Source: JBGLNJ01 sp964353405
GTDB lineage: Bacteria; Chloroflexota; Anaerolineae; Fen-1058
Assembly (NCBI GenBank): GCA_964353405.1
Contig: CAYGWJ010000294.1
Location: forward strand, 1 to 23,873
Length of the DNA stretch: 23,873 nt
Reading direction: 5' to 3'
Under the pieces are notes generated by a model. It was not told the origin of the DNA and did no database searches. It worked only from the letters and a program-made list of their open reading frames with translations. The first letter of the stretch is position 1; each line of letters starts with the position of its first letter. A program made the translations under genes and the position numbers. Positions 14,067 to 21,409 of the stretch are shown piece after piece.

Positions 14067-16514
14067 ATGAAAATCCATGCCGACGCCAAGCACATAGTCT
14101 CGATGGTGTTAGTAGATGCGGCGGTGGTCAACCTTGGTCTTTTCCTTGGCCTGGCAGCCCGCTACACTGTGCTGGTCGGCCTGAACGAAGCGTCCAAAAT
14201 CGTGCCGCTGTACACCAACCCGGCTGGACTGTGGCGTGATTCCCTGAGCGCCTTTCAATCGGCCGCTCCGGTGCTCACCCTCGTCTCGCTGGTTGTGTTT
14301 ATCGTAAGTGGCCTTTACCAGCCCGGTCAACCCTATCGGGAGCGGAGGCAAGCCCGGCTGGCCCAAGCCGCAAGTGTGGCCTTTCTGATTTTCGCCCTGG
14401 TGTCTTATTTGGTTTTGCTCCTGGGTTACCTGGCCCGGCGCTGGGGCTTTATACCTTTCCCGCGCAGCGCATGGTTGGCCGGTTGGGTTTTGGCCGTCGT
14501 GTTGCTCCTGACCGCACGCCGGGTGGCGGCGACCTATATGGCGGCGCGCGAAGGAAGTTTGCCGGGCCAGATCATCCGTAATCGCTATTTTTTCTTGGGC
14601 GATCTGCTTGTGCTCGTCTTGGCGGTCTGGCTCAGCTTTATCGCCCGGCTAGATCAGGCGGGTATGGCACGGTATCGGATTTCCCTCTGGGTCTACCTGG
14701 GAATTGTGCTCGTCGTCAAGCCAGTTATCTTTCAGGCATTTGGCCTCTACCGGCGTTATTGGCGCTATGCCAGTGTTGGCGAAGTTGTCAATATTGTGGG
14801 AGCCAACCTGGTCGCTACGGTCGTCGTGATTTTGTTCGCTTACTTGATTGTGCCGATTTTCTATTCGTTTGTCCAGATCCCACGTTCGATTCCATTCATG
14901 GATTTTCTCCTTACGATCGCCTGTGTGGGAGGCACGCGCTTTCTGGTGCGACTGATGGGAGACCGGCGAATCATGAGCCGCCTGGCCCAAGGTTCCGCCG
15001 ATGGAACAGTGACCCATCGCCGTGCGTTGATTGTGGGAGCAGGTGACGCGGGCGCGATCATCGTTCGTGAGATGCAAAACAGTGCACGATTGGACGTTGA
15101 GCCGGTCGGTTTTGTGGACGACGATCTGACCAAGCACAATATACGCATTTTGGGTGTTCCGGTTCTAGGGACCATCGAGGGTTTGCCCAAGCTGGTCGGC
15201 GAATTTCAGATTAGTGAGGTTGTCGTAGCAATGCCGACGGCTCCCGGCGCGGTTATCCGTGAGGTCAAGCATTTATGCCAGCGGGCGAATGTGCCGTGCA
15301 AAGTGCTGCCCGGTATTTACGAGCTTATCAATGGCAGGGTTAGCGTTGGCCAGTTGCGCCCCGTGCAGATTGAGGACTTGCTTCGCCGCGATCCGGTCGA
15401 GATTGACAAAGCTGCTCTGGGCCAATATCTGAGCGGCATGCGAATCTTGATCACGGGCGCAGGTGGGTCCATCGGCTCTGAGCTGTGCCGACAGATTGCA
15501 CATTACGACCCCCTGCAACTCGTGTTGCTTGGCCATGGCGAGAATAGTATCTATGGTATTGAACGGGAACTGCGTTCCCAGTACCCGAACCTTGATCTGG
15601 TGGCCTGTATCGCCGACGTACGTGACCTGCAGCGGCTGGACGTGGTGTTTTCGAGGTATCGGCCCAATGTCGTCTTTCATGCGGCTGCTCACAAACACGT
15701 GCCCCTCATGGAATGCAACGTGGATGAAGCTGTGACCAATAACGTGTTGGGGACACAATGCGCGCTGTCCGCGTCTATTAAATATGGTGTGGGCCGGTTT
15801 GTGTTGGTCTCGACCGATAAAGCCGTCAACCCACGCAGCGTGATGGGCGCCAGCAAGCGCGTGGCCGAGATGATGGTTCAGGATGCCGCGCAAAGGACCG
15901 CCGGGGTATTGGTGGCCGTGCGCTTTGGCAATGTGTTGGGCAGCCGAGGCAGTGTGGTGCTGCTGTTTCAAGAGCAGATTACGGCCGGCGGGCCGATCAC
16001 CATCACGGATCCAGATATGGAACGCTTTTTCATGACGATCCCGGAGGCGGTTAACCTCGTCTTGCAGGCGGGTGCGCTGGGCCGCAGCGGTGCCATCTAT
16101 ATGCTGGACATGGGTGAGCCGGTTCGGATCACAGATTTGGCGCGGGACATGATCGAGCTGTCCGGCCTGCATCCAGATGACATTGAAATCCGGTTCATTG
16201 GCGCGCGTCCGGGTGAAAAGATTCGCGAAGAATTGTCCACATGGGATGAAGATACGTCGCCGACGTCGCATCCACGCATCAAGATGCTGCGCGGAGTCTT
16301 GACCCTGGATAGCCGCCGTCTCGATGAGGCTGTGCAAGAGTTGGTGTCTATCGCCAAGAATGGCGGTGAACACGAGACCCGCGTTCGACTCATGGAATTA
16401 GCGAGCGTCAATGGCAGGTATGCAGACGGCCAAGCTGGCTCGTACGATCAAATCACGTCTTTATCCAATCCTCGATCTGCGAGTCATGGTCAAGACTCGC
16501 AAATGATACAATGA
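14067..16514 (+). CDS. PglF/WbpM-like membrane-bound UDP-GlcNAc 4,6-dehydratase with a doubled N-terminal membrane domain
   Basis: An 815-residue protein; typical PglF/WbpM/CapD proteins have about 590-665. The soluble part has a first Rossmann domain (LIVGAGDAGA, 321-330) and a catalytic SDR domain: TGAGGSIGSE (463-472), HAAAHKHVPLME, STDKAVNP (582-589) and M593-x-x-x-K597 in place of Y-x-x-x-K, the Ser-Met-Lys arrangement known from WbpM-type enzymes. The product should be UDP-4-keto-6-deoxy-GlcNAc for the aminotransferase upstream. The N-terminus holds about eight helices in two similar sets: residues 11-155 (…SGLYQP, then FPRS at 131-134) and 177-297 (…FGLYRRYW, then IPRS at 271-274). One set is the usual number. 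AAAGG precedes ATG 14067. The last ~40 residues are polar and look unconserved. Confidence 0.9.
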   Translation: MKIHADAKHIVSMVLVDAAVVNLGLFLGLAARYTVLVGLNEASKIVPLYTNPAGLWRDSLSAFQSAAPVLTLVSLVVFIVSGLYQPGQPYRERRQARLAQAASVAFLIFALVSYLVLLLGYLARRWGFIPFPRSAWLAGWVLAVVLLLTARRVAATYMAAREGSLPGQIIRNRYFFLGDLLVLVLAVWLSFIARLDQAGMARYRISLWVYLGIVLVVKPVIFQAFGLYRRYWRYASVGEVVNIVGANLVATVVVILFAYLIVPIFYSFVQIPRSIPFMDFLLTIACVGGTRFLVRLMGDRRIMSRLAQGSADGTVTHRRALIVGAGDAGAIIVREMQNSARLDVEPVGFVDDDLTKHNIRILGVPVLGTIEGLPKLVGEFQISEVVVAMPTAPGAVIREVKHLCQRANVPCKVLPGIYELINGRVSVGQLRPVQIEDLLRRDPVEIDKAALGQYLSGMRILITGAGGSIGSELCRQIAHYDPLQLVLLGHGENSIYGIERELRSQYPNLDLVACIADVRDLQRLDVVFSRYRPNVVFHAAAHKHVPLMECNVDEAVTNNVLGTQCALSASIKYGVGRFVLVSTDKAVNPRSVMGASKRVAEMMVQDAAQRTAGVLVAVRFGNVLGSRGSVVLLFQEQITAGGPITITDPDMERFFMTIPEAVNLVLQAGALGRSGAIYMLDMGEPVRITDLARDMIELSGLHPDDIEIRFIGARPGEKIREELSTWDEDTSPTSHPRIKMLRGVLTLDSRRLDEAVQELVSIAKNGGEHETRVRLMELASVNGRYADGQAGSYDQITSLSNPRSASHGQDSQMIQ
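16478..16501 (+). repeat. 8-bp inverted repeat at the end of the dehydratase gene
   Basis: TGCGAGTC (16478-16485) and GACTCGCA (16494-16501) are perfectly complementary around the 8-nt loop ATGGTCAA. It lies in the last codons of the dehydratase and just before TACAAT (16507-16512), a -10-like box ahead of surE. No T-tract follows. It may be a weak terminator of the glycan operon or an operator. Confidence 0.35.
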
Positions 16515-16521
16515 GGGAAAG

Positions 16522-17307
16522 ATGCGGATTCTGGTTACCAATGACGACGGCGTGGACGCGCCCGGGCTACTGGCGCTCAAGCGGGCGATGGATGATCTGG
16601 GTGAGACACTGGTTGTCGCGCCGGAGCACAACTGGTCGGCGGCGGGTCATCGCAAGACGATGCACAAGCCGCTGCGTCTGGCGCAGGTTCGGCTGGACGA
16701 CGGCACGCCGGCCTATGCGGCCAGTGGCAGCCCGTCCGACTGTGTGGCGCTGGTGATGTTGGGCGCGCTCCGCGCGCTCGGCGCCCGGCCCGACCTGGTC
16801 GTTTCCGGCATCAATACCAATCCCAACCTCGGCCAGGACATGACGTATTCCGGCACGGTGACCGCGGCGATGGAAGGAACGATCAGCGGAGTAGCGTCCT
16901 TCGCTGTTTCGACCCACACGCGCGAAGCGGCGCGTCGCGGCGTCGCGGAGCCATTCGCTGTTGCCGCCGAGTTTGCCGCCGTCGTTGCGCGCAAGGTCAT
17001 TGCCGAGGGACTGCCAGCGGGTGTGCTGCTCAACGTAAACGTACCGGGCCTTGCCCAGGCCGATATCAAAGGTGTGCAGGTCACGCGGATGTGCCGCCGC
17101 ATCTATCGTGATGAACTGGTAGAGCGAGCTGACCCGCGCGGCAAGCCGTACTATTGGATCGGCGGTGAAGAGCCGACCGCCGAGCCGGATGAGGGCACCG
17201 ATTTTTGGGCTTTGGCGCATGGTTACATCTCCGTCACGCCGTTGCACCTCGACCTGACGGCTTTCGCTCAATTGGAGCTTGTGCAGAATTGGGCGTTACA
17301 TTGGTAA
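16522..17307 (+). CDS. surE: 5'/3'-nucleotidase SurE
   Basis: A 261-residue SurE-family metal-dependent phosphatase. The N-terminal MRILVTNDDG carries the metal-binding pair D8/D9, S39 lies in APEHNWSAAGH, and N98 in VVSGINTNPNLGQD completes the metal site. YSGTVTAAMEGT (109-120) is the family signature. The common V-S-G-I-N-x-G-x-N reads V-S-G-I-N-T-N-P-N here, a mild change. SurE hydrolyses nucleoside 5' and 3' monophosphates and short polyphosphates in the cytoplasm. The start has GAGGGA just upstream, 7 nt after the dehydratase stop. From here on the sequence is more uniformly GC-rich than the glycan locus, so I place the locus boundary at about 16515. Confidence 0.92.
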   Translation: MRILVTNDDGVDAPGLLALKRAMDDLGETLVVAPEHNWSAAGHRKTMHKPLRLAQVRLDDGTPAYAASGSPSDCVALVMLGALRALGARPDLVVSGINTNPNLGQDMTYSGTVTAAMEGTISGVASFAVSTHTREAARRGVAEPFAVAAEFAAVVARKVIAEGLPAGVLLNVNVPGLAQADIKGVQVTRMCRRIYRDELVERADPRGKPYYWIGGEEPTAEPDEGTDFWALAHGYISVTPLHLDLTAFAQLELVQNWALHW

Positions 17308-17317
17308 CGCGACTGCT

Positions 17318-17587
17318 ATGACCGGCCCTCTCGCCGGGAATGCTATGCTCGACCTCTTGGCCACGGCCGACATGACCGCCTGCATCGCCCCCGGCCATAC
17401 GATCCTCACTTGTTAAAAGTGCCACACGACCAACACCGCCAACGACCGGGGGCAGGTGCAGATTTTGACCGACGGCGGCGCTCACTGCTGCGCACAATCT
17501 TGTGGTGGCGACTGTGAGGATGACTGTGACGCACCAGCACAGGCTCTGCCGGCCGGGATTCATCATTTGACACTTTGGACTGCGTAA
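17318..17587 (+). pseudogene. Cys-rich small reading frame interrupted by one TAA (possible decayed zinc-binding protein)
   Basis: In the 294-nt gap between surE and xseA one frame is open from ATG 17318 to TAA 17585-17587 except for a single TAA at 17414-17416. The part after the stop (56 residues) reads KCHTTNTANDRGQVQI, then has seven further features of interest: CC, C, C and C spaced by three residues (AHCCAQSCGGDCEDDCD). The interrupted site is C-stop-K-C, so CAA-to-TAA or a similar change would restore a C-x-K-C knuckle. I do not recognise the family. A chance frame is a real alternative; the DNA also contains a small CCGGC/GCCGG hairpin (17322-17337) that may belong to the surE 3' end. 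No other gene is seen in this gap. Confidence 0.3.
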
Positions 17588-17595
17588 GTTAAGAT
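17567..17595 (+). promoter_or_regulatory. Promoter of xseA, probably leaderless
   Basis: TTGACA (17567-17572) is a perfect -35 box; TAAGAT (17590-17595) is a four-of-six -10 box after a 17-nt spacer. The xseA ATG (17602) is 7 nt past the -10, where transcription should begin, and no Shine-Dalgarno sequence precedes it (TTCTCCC). Confidence 0.6.
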
Positions 17596-17601
17596 TCTCC
17601 C

Positions 17602-18810
17602 ATGAGTCAGATGAATCTCTTTTCGTCACCCGCGCCGATGACCGTCGGAGCCCTCACGCGCTACATCCGCGAGATGTTCGAAGTGGACTATCGCTTGCAA
17701 GACGTGTGGGTCGAAGGCGAAGTCTCTGTTGTTTCGCGTCCCTCCTCCGGGCACATCTACTTTACGCTCAAGGATGCCGCCGCCCAGATTGCGTGCGTGA
17801 TGTGGAAAAGCGCCGCGCCCATGTTCGGCGCGCTGCTCGTCCACGGCGGGCAGGTCCTGGCGCACGGCAGGGTGAGCGTCTATGAGCCGCGCGGCAGTTA
17901 TCAACTCTACGTGGATCGCGTCCAGCCCCAAGGGCTGGGCGACCTGCACGCGCAGTTCGAGCTGCTCAAGGCCCGGCTGGAAGCCGAGGGTCTGTTTGCG
18001 CCGGAGCGCAAGCGGCCTTTGCCGGAATTCCCGCATCGCATTGGCGTGGTCACGTCGCCCACGGGCGCTGTCATCCGCGACATTTGCAACATTCTGGCCC
18101 GGCGCTGGCCGCTCGCGCAAGTGATCCTTGCGCCGACCCAGGTTCAGGGCCAAGATGCGCCGCCGCAAATCGTCGCCGCGCTCGAGGCGCTCTATCAGTG
18201 CGACGACCTCGATCTCATTATCGTCGCGCGCGGGGGAGGGTCGTTGGAGGATTTATGGGCGTTCAATGACGAGCGCGTGGCGCGCAAGATCGCAGACTCG
18301 CCCGTGCCACTCGTCAGTGGGGTAGGGCACGAGACGGACTTTACGATTGCCGATTTCGTCGCCGACCTGCGCGCGTCCACGCCGTCCGCCGCCGCCGAGC
18401 TGACCACACCCGACCGCGCGGAATTGTTGGCGCAACTGGCCGCGCTGCGTAGCCGCCTGGCATCGCTCATGGCCGATGACGTGCATGCCCGGCGTCTAGT
18501 GCTTCAAGCGCAGGCACGTGCATTATCGCATCTTTCGCCACGGGTTCGGCTGGCCAATTCCCGTCAGCGCGTGGACGACCTGGCGGCGCAGGCGGCTGTA
18601 TCGGCCTCACATTTCCTGCAACTGCGCCGCGCGCGCTTGACCGGGACTGGGGCGCGATTGGACGCACTCAGCCCGCTGGCAGTGCTTCAACGCGGTTACG
18701 CCGTTGTCCGGCGTGATGGGCGCCTGGTGCGGAGTGTGGCTCTGGTATCGCCGGGTGACCGGTTGTCGGTGCGAGTGTCGGATGGTGAATTTGATGCCAC
18801 GGCTACGTGA
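17602..18810 (+). CDS. xseA: Exodeoxyribonuclease VII large subunit
   Basis: A 402-residue XseA. The N-terminal OB-fold (about 11-108) starts MTVGALTRYIREMFEVDYRLQDVWVEGEVS and contains GHIYFTLKD. The catalytic domain follows: HRIGVVTSPTGAVIRDI (145-161), LIIVARGGGSLEDLWAFNDE (206-224), SGVGHETDFTIADFVADLRAST (239-260) and PSAAAEL. The C-terminal half is a coiled-coil helix region ending LAVLQRGYAVVRRDG, the conserved tail. With XseB it forms exonuclease VII, which degrades single-stranded DNA to oligonucleotides during repair and recombination. It is followed 44 nt later by xseB, the normal arrangement. Length is a little under the E. coli protein (456), mainly in the coiled coil. Confidence 0.95.
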   Translation: MSQMNLFSSPAPMTVGALTRYIREMFEVDYRLQDVWVEGEVSVVSRPSSGHIYFTLKDAAAQIACVMWKSAAPMFGALLVHGGQVLAHGRVSVYEPRGSYQLYVDRVQPQGLGDLHAQFELLKARLEAEGLFAPERKRPLPEFPHRIGVVTSPTGAVIRDICNILARRWPLAQVILAPTQVQGQDAPPQIVAALEALYQCDDLDLIIVARGGGSLEDLWAFNDERVARKIADSPVPLVSGVGHETDFTIADFVADLRASTPSAAAELTTPDRAELLAQLAALRSRLASLMADDVHARRLVLQAQARALSHLSPRVRLANSRQRVDDLAAQAAVSASHFLQLRRARLTGTGARLDALSPLAVLQRGYAVVRRDGRLVRSVALVSPGDRLSVRVSDGEFDATAT

Positions 18811-18854
18811 TGGGAAAGAGGAAATCATGTCTCACGTGGCAGGGAGAGTAGCGT

Positions 18855-19094
18855 ATGAAAAAGCAATCCAGAACTGAAGAGATGACCTTTGAAGCGGCGT
18901 TGGCGCAGCTTGAGGAAATCGTCGCCAAGCTCGAAGCAGGTGACTTGCCGCTGGATGACGCACTGGCGCTCTTTGAGCGCGGTCAGCGGCTGGCGGCCTT
19001 GTGCGGGACCAAACTGGACGAGGCGGAACTGCAAGTGCACCAGCTCTCCGCATCAGGCGCACTAGAGCCGTTTGACGTGGGTGCGGAGTGTTGA
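18855..19094 (+). CDS. xseB: Exodeoxyribonuclease VII small subunit
   Basis: A 79-residue XseB with the canonical MTFEAALAQLEEIVAKLEAGDLPLDDALALFERGQRL, in which F-E-x-A-L-x-x-L-E-x-I-V-x-x-L-E and the G-x-L-x-L-x-x-x-L-x-x-F-E-x-G stretch form the helical hairpin that binds the XseA coiled coil. GGGAGAG at 18842-18848 precedes ATG 18855 by a short spacer. The stop overlaps the next start (TGATG, 19092-19096), so it is translationally coupled to a DUF212 gene. Multiple XseB copies bind one XseA; coupling to xseA on one mRNA fits that stoichiometry. Confidence 0.95.
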   Translation: MKKQSRTEEMTFEAALAQLEEIVAKLEAGDLPLDDALALFERGQRLAALCGTKLDEAELQVHQLSASGALEPFDVGAEC

Positions 19095-19552
19095 TGGCTG
19101 CGATGGCTGCTTTATTCCATAACAAAGTACTCATTGCCGCGCTGGCTTGGTGGGCCATCGCGCAACTGATCAAAGTGCCCATTCACTATGCGGTCCACCG
19201 CAAGATAGATTTGCGGTTGTGGGTGAGCGCGGGCGGCATGCCCAGTTCGCACGCGGCGTTGGTGTGCGCGCTGGCGACGGGCGTGGCGTTGAGGTATGGC
19301 CTTGACTCGGGAGCGTTTGCGATTTGCGTGGCGCTGGCTATGATCGTGATGTATGATGCAACGGGCGTGCGTCAGGCGGCGGGCAAGCAGGCGGCCATTC
19401 TCAATCAGATCGTTGACGAGCTGTTCCAGGGGCATCCCATCAGCGAGCAGCGGCTCAAGGAATTGCTCGGCCATACACGTGTCCAGGTGATCATCGGCGC
19501 ACTCATGGGCATCCTGGGCACCTTGGCGCTGTGGGAGTACTGGCGGTTTTGA
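19094..19552 (+). CDS. Divergent PAP2 family (DUF212) membrane protein
   Basis: A 152-residue membrane protein with four or five hydrophobic segments. GGMPSSHAA (47-55), MYDATGVRQAAGKQA (86-100) and LGHTRVQVIIGALMG (125-139) are the three signature blocks of the DUF212/divergent PAP2 family; S-S-H-A and the D-x-x-G-V-R-x-x-x-G-x-Q block recall the phosphatase motifs of PAP2 acid phosphatases. It may dephosphorylate a lipid or isoprenoid pyrophosphate, but family activity is not established. I choose ATG 19094, overlapping the xseB stop, over GTG 19088 and TTG 19091 in the same frame. It is translationally coupled to xseB. A new promoter starts directly after its stop. Confidence 0.85.
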   Translation: MAAMAALFHNKVLIAALAWWAIAQLIKVPIHYAVHRKIDLRLWVSAGGMPSSHAALVCALATGVALRYGLDSGAFAICVALAMIVMYDATGVRQAAGKQAAILNQIVDELFQGHPISEQRLKELLGHTRVQVIIGALMGILGTLALWEYWRF

Positions 19553-19582
19553 TTGACTGATTACTGACAAGCGCGGTATAAT
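19553..19582 (+). promoter_or_regulatory. sigma70-type promoter of the kor operon
   Basis: TTGACT (19553-19558) and a perfect TATAAT (19577-19582) are separated by 18 nt. The -35 box begins right after the preceding stop codon. A TSS near 19589 leaves a leader of about 50 nt to ATG 19641. I see no riboswitch-like fold in it. Confidence 0.7.
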
Positions 19583-19625
19583 TGCGTCTATCAGGCTGAG
19601 AGGCTTGACTGCGCGACTCGTTGGC

Positions 19626-19632
19626 GGGGAGG
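19626..19632 (+). promoter_or_regulatory. Shine-Dalgarno GGGGAGG deciding the korA start
   Basis: GGGGAGG ends 8 nt before ATG 19641, supporting that start over an in-frame TTG at 19605, which lacks an upstream element and adds residues not seen in the family. Confidence 0.65.
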
Positions 19633-19640
19633 AAAATCTG

Positions 19641-21398
19641 ATGACTGCTTCGGATAATGACCTGGTCGTTCGCATAGGCGGCGACAGCGCAGCGGGCGGC
19701 ATCGTCACCACAGGTGAGGTGTTCGCCCGCATTGCTTCGTTTGTCGGATTAGAGATTTACACCACCCGCACCATCCCGGCTGAAATCAAGGGTGGCCATG
19801 TGATGTTCCAGGTGCGCGCCGCCGATCATCCTGTCCACAGCCAGGGTGACGACCTGGATTTGCTGGTGGCCTATGACCAGGAATCGTACGATCGTTACTA
19901 CAAGCTGCTCAAGAAGGACGGCATTTTTGTCTATAACAGCAATGACCTGACGCCTCCTGAGGGCGGCGGCGTCAAGATGTTCGGCTTGCCGCTCAACGAG
20001 TTGGCGCGCAAGGCCGATTTCACCCGCGGGCGCAACATCATTTTGATTGGCGCGCTGGTCAAGTTGTTCGACCTGCCGTATGATCGCGCTGTACAAGTCG
20101 TCCGCAAGCAGTTGGGCCGCAAGAAGGAAATGCTGGAGCAAAACCTCACGGCGCTCCAGACCGGCTACCGCTGGATCGAAGAAAACATTGGCGTCGAATC
20201 ACCCTTCCATCTGCGCGGCCGGCCTCGTGACCAAGACGAGCGATTGGTGATTTCCGGCAACCAGGCGTTGTCCATCGGCGCGATTGCCGCCGGCTGCCGG
20301 TTCTACGCGGGCTACCCCATCACGCCGGCCTCGGATATCATGGAATTCCTCGCCGCCGAGTTCCCCAAGATCGGCGGGACGATGATCCAGGCCGAAGATG
20401 AGATCGCCGCGATTGGCATGGCGGTCGGCGCGTCATACACGGGCGCGCGCGCCATGACGGCCACCAGTGGACCGGGCCTCGCGCTAATGGTAGAGATGCT
20501 CGGTCACGCTTCGATGACCGAGACGCCGCTGGTGATTGTGGACGTTCAGCGCGCTGGGCCTTCGACCGGGCTGCCGACCAAGGTCAGCCAGGGCGATTTG
20601 CGCCTGGCCGTGTTTGGCGGCAACGACGACGCGCCGCGTTTTGTCGTCGCGCCGGTCAGCGTGCAAGATTGCTTTTATCAGATCATCAACGCATTCAACC
20701 TGGCTGAAAAGTATCAGATGCCGGTGTTGTTCCTGTCTGACCAAGACATGAGCGTGCGCGTGCAGACCATTCCGCCGTTTGATTTGTCCAGGGTCAAGCA
20801 CGAGCCGCGCTTGCTCTGGGATGGCAACGGTCCCTATGAGCGATATGTGGACACGCCGACCGGCGTCAGCCCGATGAGCTTGCCGGGGATGCGCGGCGGC
20901 CAATACACGGCTGAGGGTTTGGAACATTATCCTTCCGGCGCGCCAGGCTACGAGCCTGAGCTGCACATGGCGAACATGGAGAAGCGTTACCGCAAGCTGG
21001 ACGCCGCCTTGCCTGACATCGAGGCGTGGGGTATGTACGAAGAGTTTGGCGATCCCGACGCGGCGCTGGGCATCATCGGATGGGGCAGCACCATCGGCCC
21101 GGTGCGCGAGGCGGTGGCGCGCGCAAAGGAGAATGGCATTCCGGTCGCCGTGTTCTATCCCAAGGCGCTGTTCCCGTTGCCGGATGCCAGGCTCAAGGCG
21201 TTCCTGGCGCATCGGCAGGCTGTCATCGTGCCGGAGATGAACTATACCGGCCAGTTCGCCGGGATGCTGCGCGCCCGCGCGCAAAGCTATGGCATCGAGC
21301 GGCCGATCGTCAAGCTGAACGAGTATGGCGGCCGGCCGATTGCCACGCGGCAAGTGTACGATGAGATCGTGGCGCTCAACGAGACGCTGAGAAAATGA
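19641..21398 (+). CDS. korA: 2-oxoacid:ferredoxin oxidoreductase subunit alpha (gamma-alpha fusion, KorA type)
   Basis: A 585-residue fused gamma-alpha subunit. The gamma domain (1 to about 190) has VVRIGGDSAAGGIVTTGEVFA and RTIPAEIKGGHVMFQVR. The alpha domain carries GYPITPASDIMEFLA (224-238), the pyrimidine-binding signature, then QAEDEIAAIGMAVGASYTGARAMTATSGPG, all typical of 2-oxoglutarate/2-oxoacid ferredoxin oxidoreductases. With KorB it decarboxylates a 2-oxoacid (most likely 2-oxoglutarate) to an acyl-CoA while reducing ferredoxin, or runs in reverse. The domain order is as in fused KorA and not as in the four-subunit or single-chain pyruvate enzymes. It is normally followed directly by korB; here a toxin-antitoxin pair intervenes. 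Branched-chain or pyruvate specificity cannot be excluded. Confidence 0.93.
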   Translation: MTASDNDLVVRIGGDSAAGGIVTTGEVFARIASFVGLEIYTTRTIPAEIKGGHVMFQVRAADHPVHSQGDDLDLLVAYDQESYDRYYKLLKKDGIFVYNSNDLTPPEGGGVKMFGLPLNELARKADFTRGRNIILIGALVKLFDLPYDRAVQVVRKQLGRKKEMLEQNLTALQTGYRWIEENIGVESPFHLRGRPRDQDERLVISGNQALSIGAIAAGCRFYAGYPITPASDIMEFLAAEFPKIGGTMIQAEDEIAAIGMAVGASYTGARAMTATSGPGLALMVEMLGHASMTETPLVIVDVQRAGPSTGLPTKVSQGDLRLAVFGGNDDAPRFVVAPVSVQDCFYQIINAFNLAEKYQMPVLFLSDQDMSVRVQTIPPFDLSRVKHEPRLLWDGNGPYERYVDTPTGVSPMSLPGMRGGQYTAEGLEHYPSGAPGYEPELHMANMEKRYRKLDAALPDIEAWGMYEEFGDPDAALGIIGWGSTIGPVREAVARAKENGIPVAVFYPKALFPLPDARLKAFLAHRQAVIVPEMNYTGQFAGMLRARAQSYGIERPIVKLNEYGGRPIATRQVYDEIVALNETLRK

Positions 21399-21404
21399 GG
21401 GAGG
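21398..21404 (+). promoter_or_regulatory. Shine-Dalgarno AGGGAGG deciding the antitoxin start
   Basis: AGGGAGG sits 5 nt before ATG 21410 and begins in the korA stop codon. It favours ATG 21410 over the in-frame ATG 21395, which overlaps the korA stop and lies upstream of the element. Confidence 0.55.
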
Positions 21405-21409
21405 TTAAG

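Noticed and set aside
15273..16373. 366-codon minus-strand frame opposite the dehydratase
   Set aside because: Shadow of the GC-rich catalytic domain; His/Arg/Gln-rich with no recognisable motif.
16567..17271. 234-codon minus-strand frame opposite surE
   Set aside because: Antisense shadow of a gene with all SurE metal ligands.
17322..17337. CCGGC/GCCGG hairpin after surE as a terminator
   Set aside because: Only five base pairs and no T-tract; too weak in GC-rich DNA to list as a terminator.
17414..17416. Programmed read-through or recoding of the TAA in the Cys-rich frame
   Set aside because: TAA is not a selenocysteine or pyrrolysine codon, and no recoding signal is visible; decay or chance is simpler.
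17234..17629. Minus-strand frame across the surE-xseA gap
   Set aside because: It runs into both neighbouring genes and shows no motif; the + strand Cys-rich frame is the better reading, and even that is uncertain.
20484..21353. 289-codon minus-strand frame opposite korA
   Set aside because: Shadow frame; korA is strongly supported by YPITPAS and other motifs.
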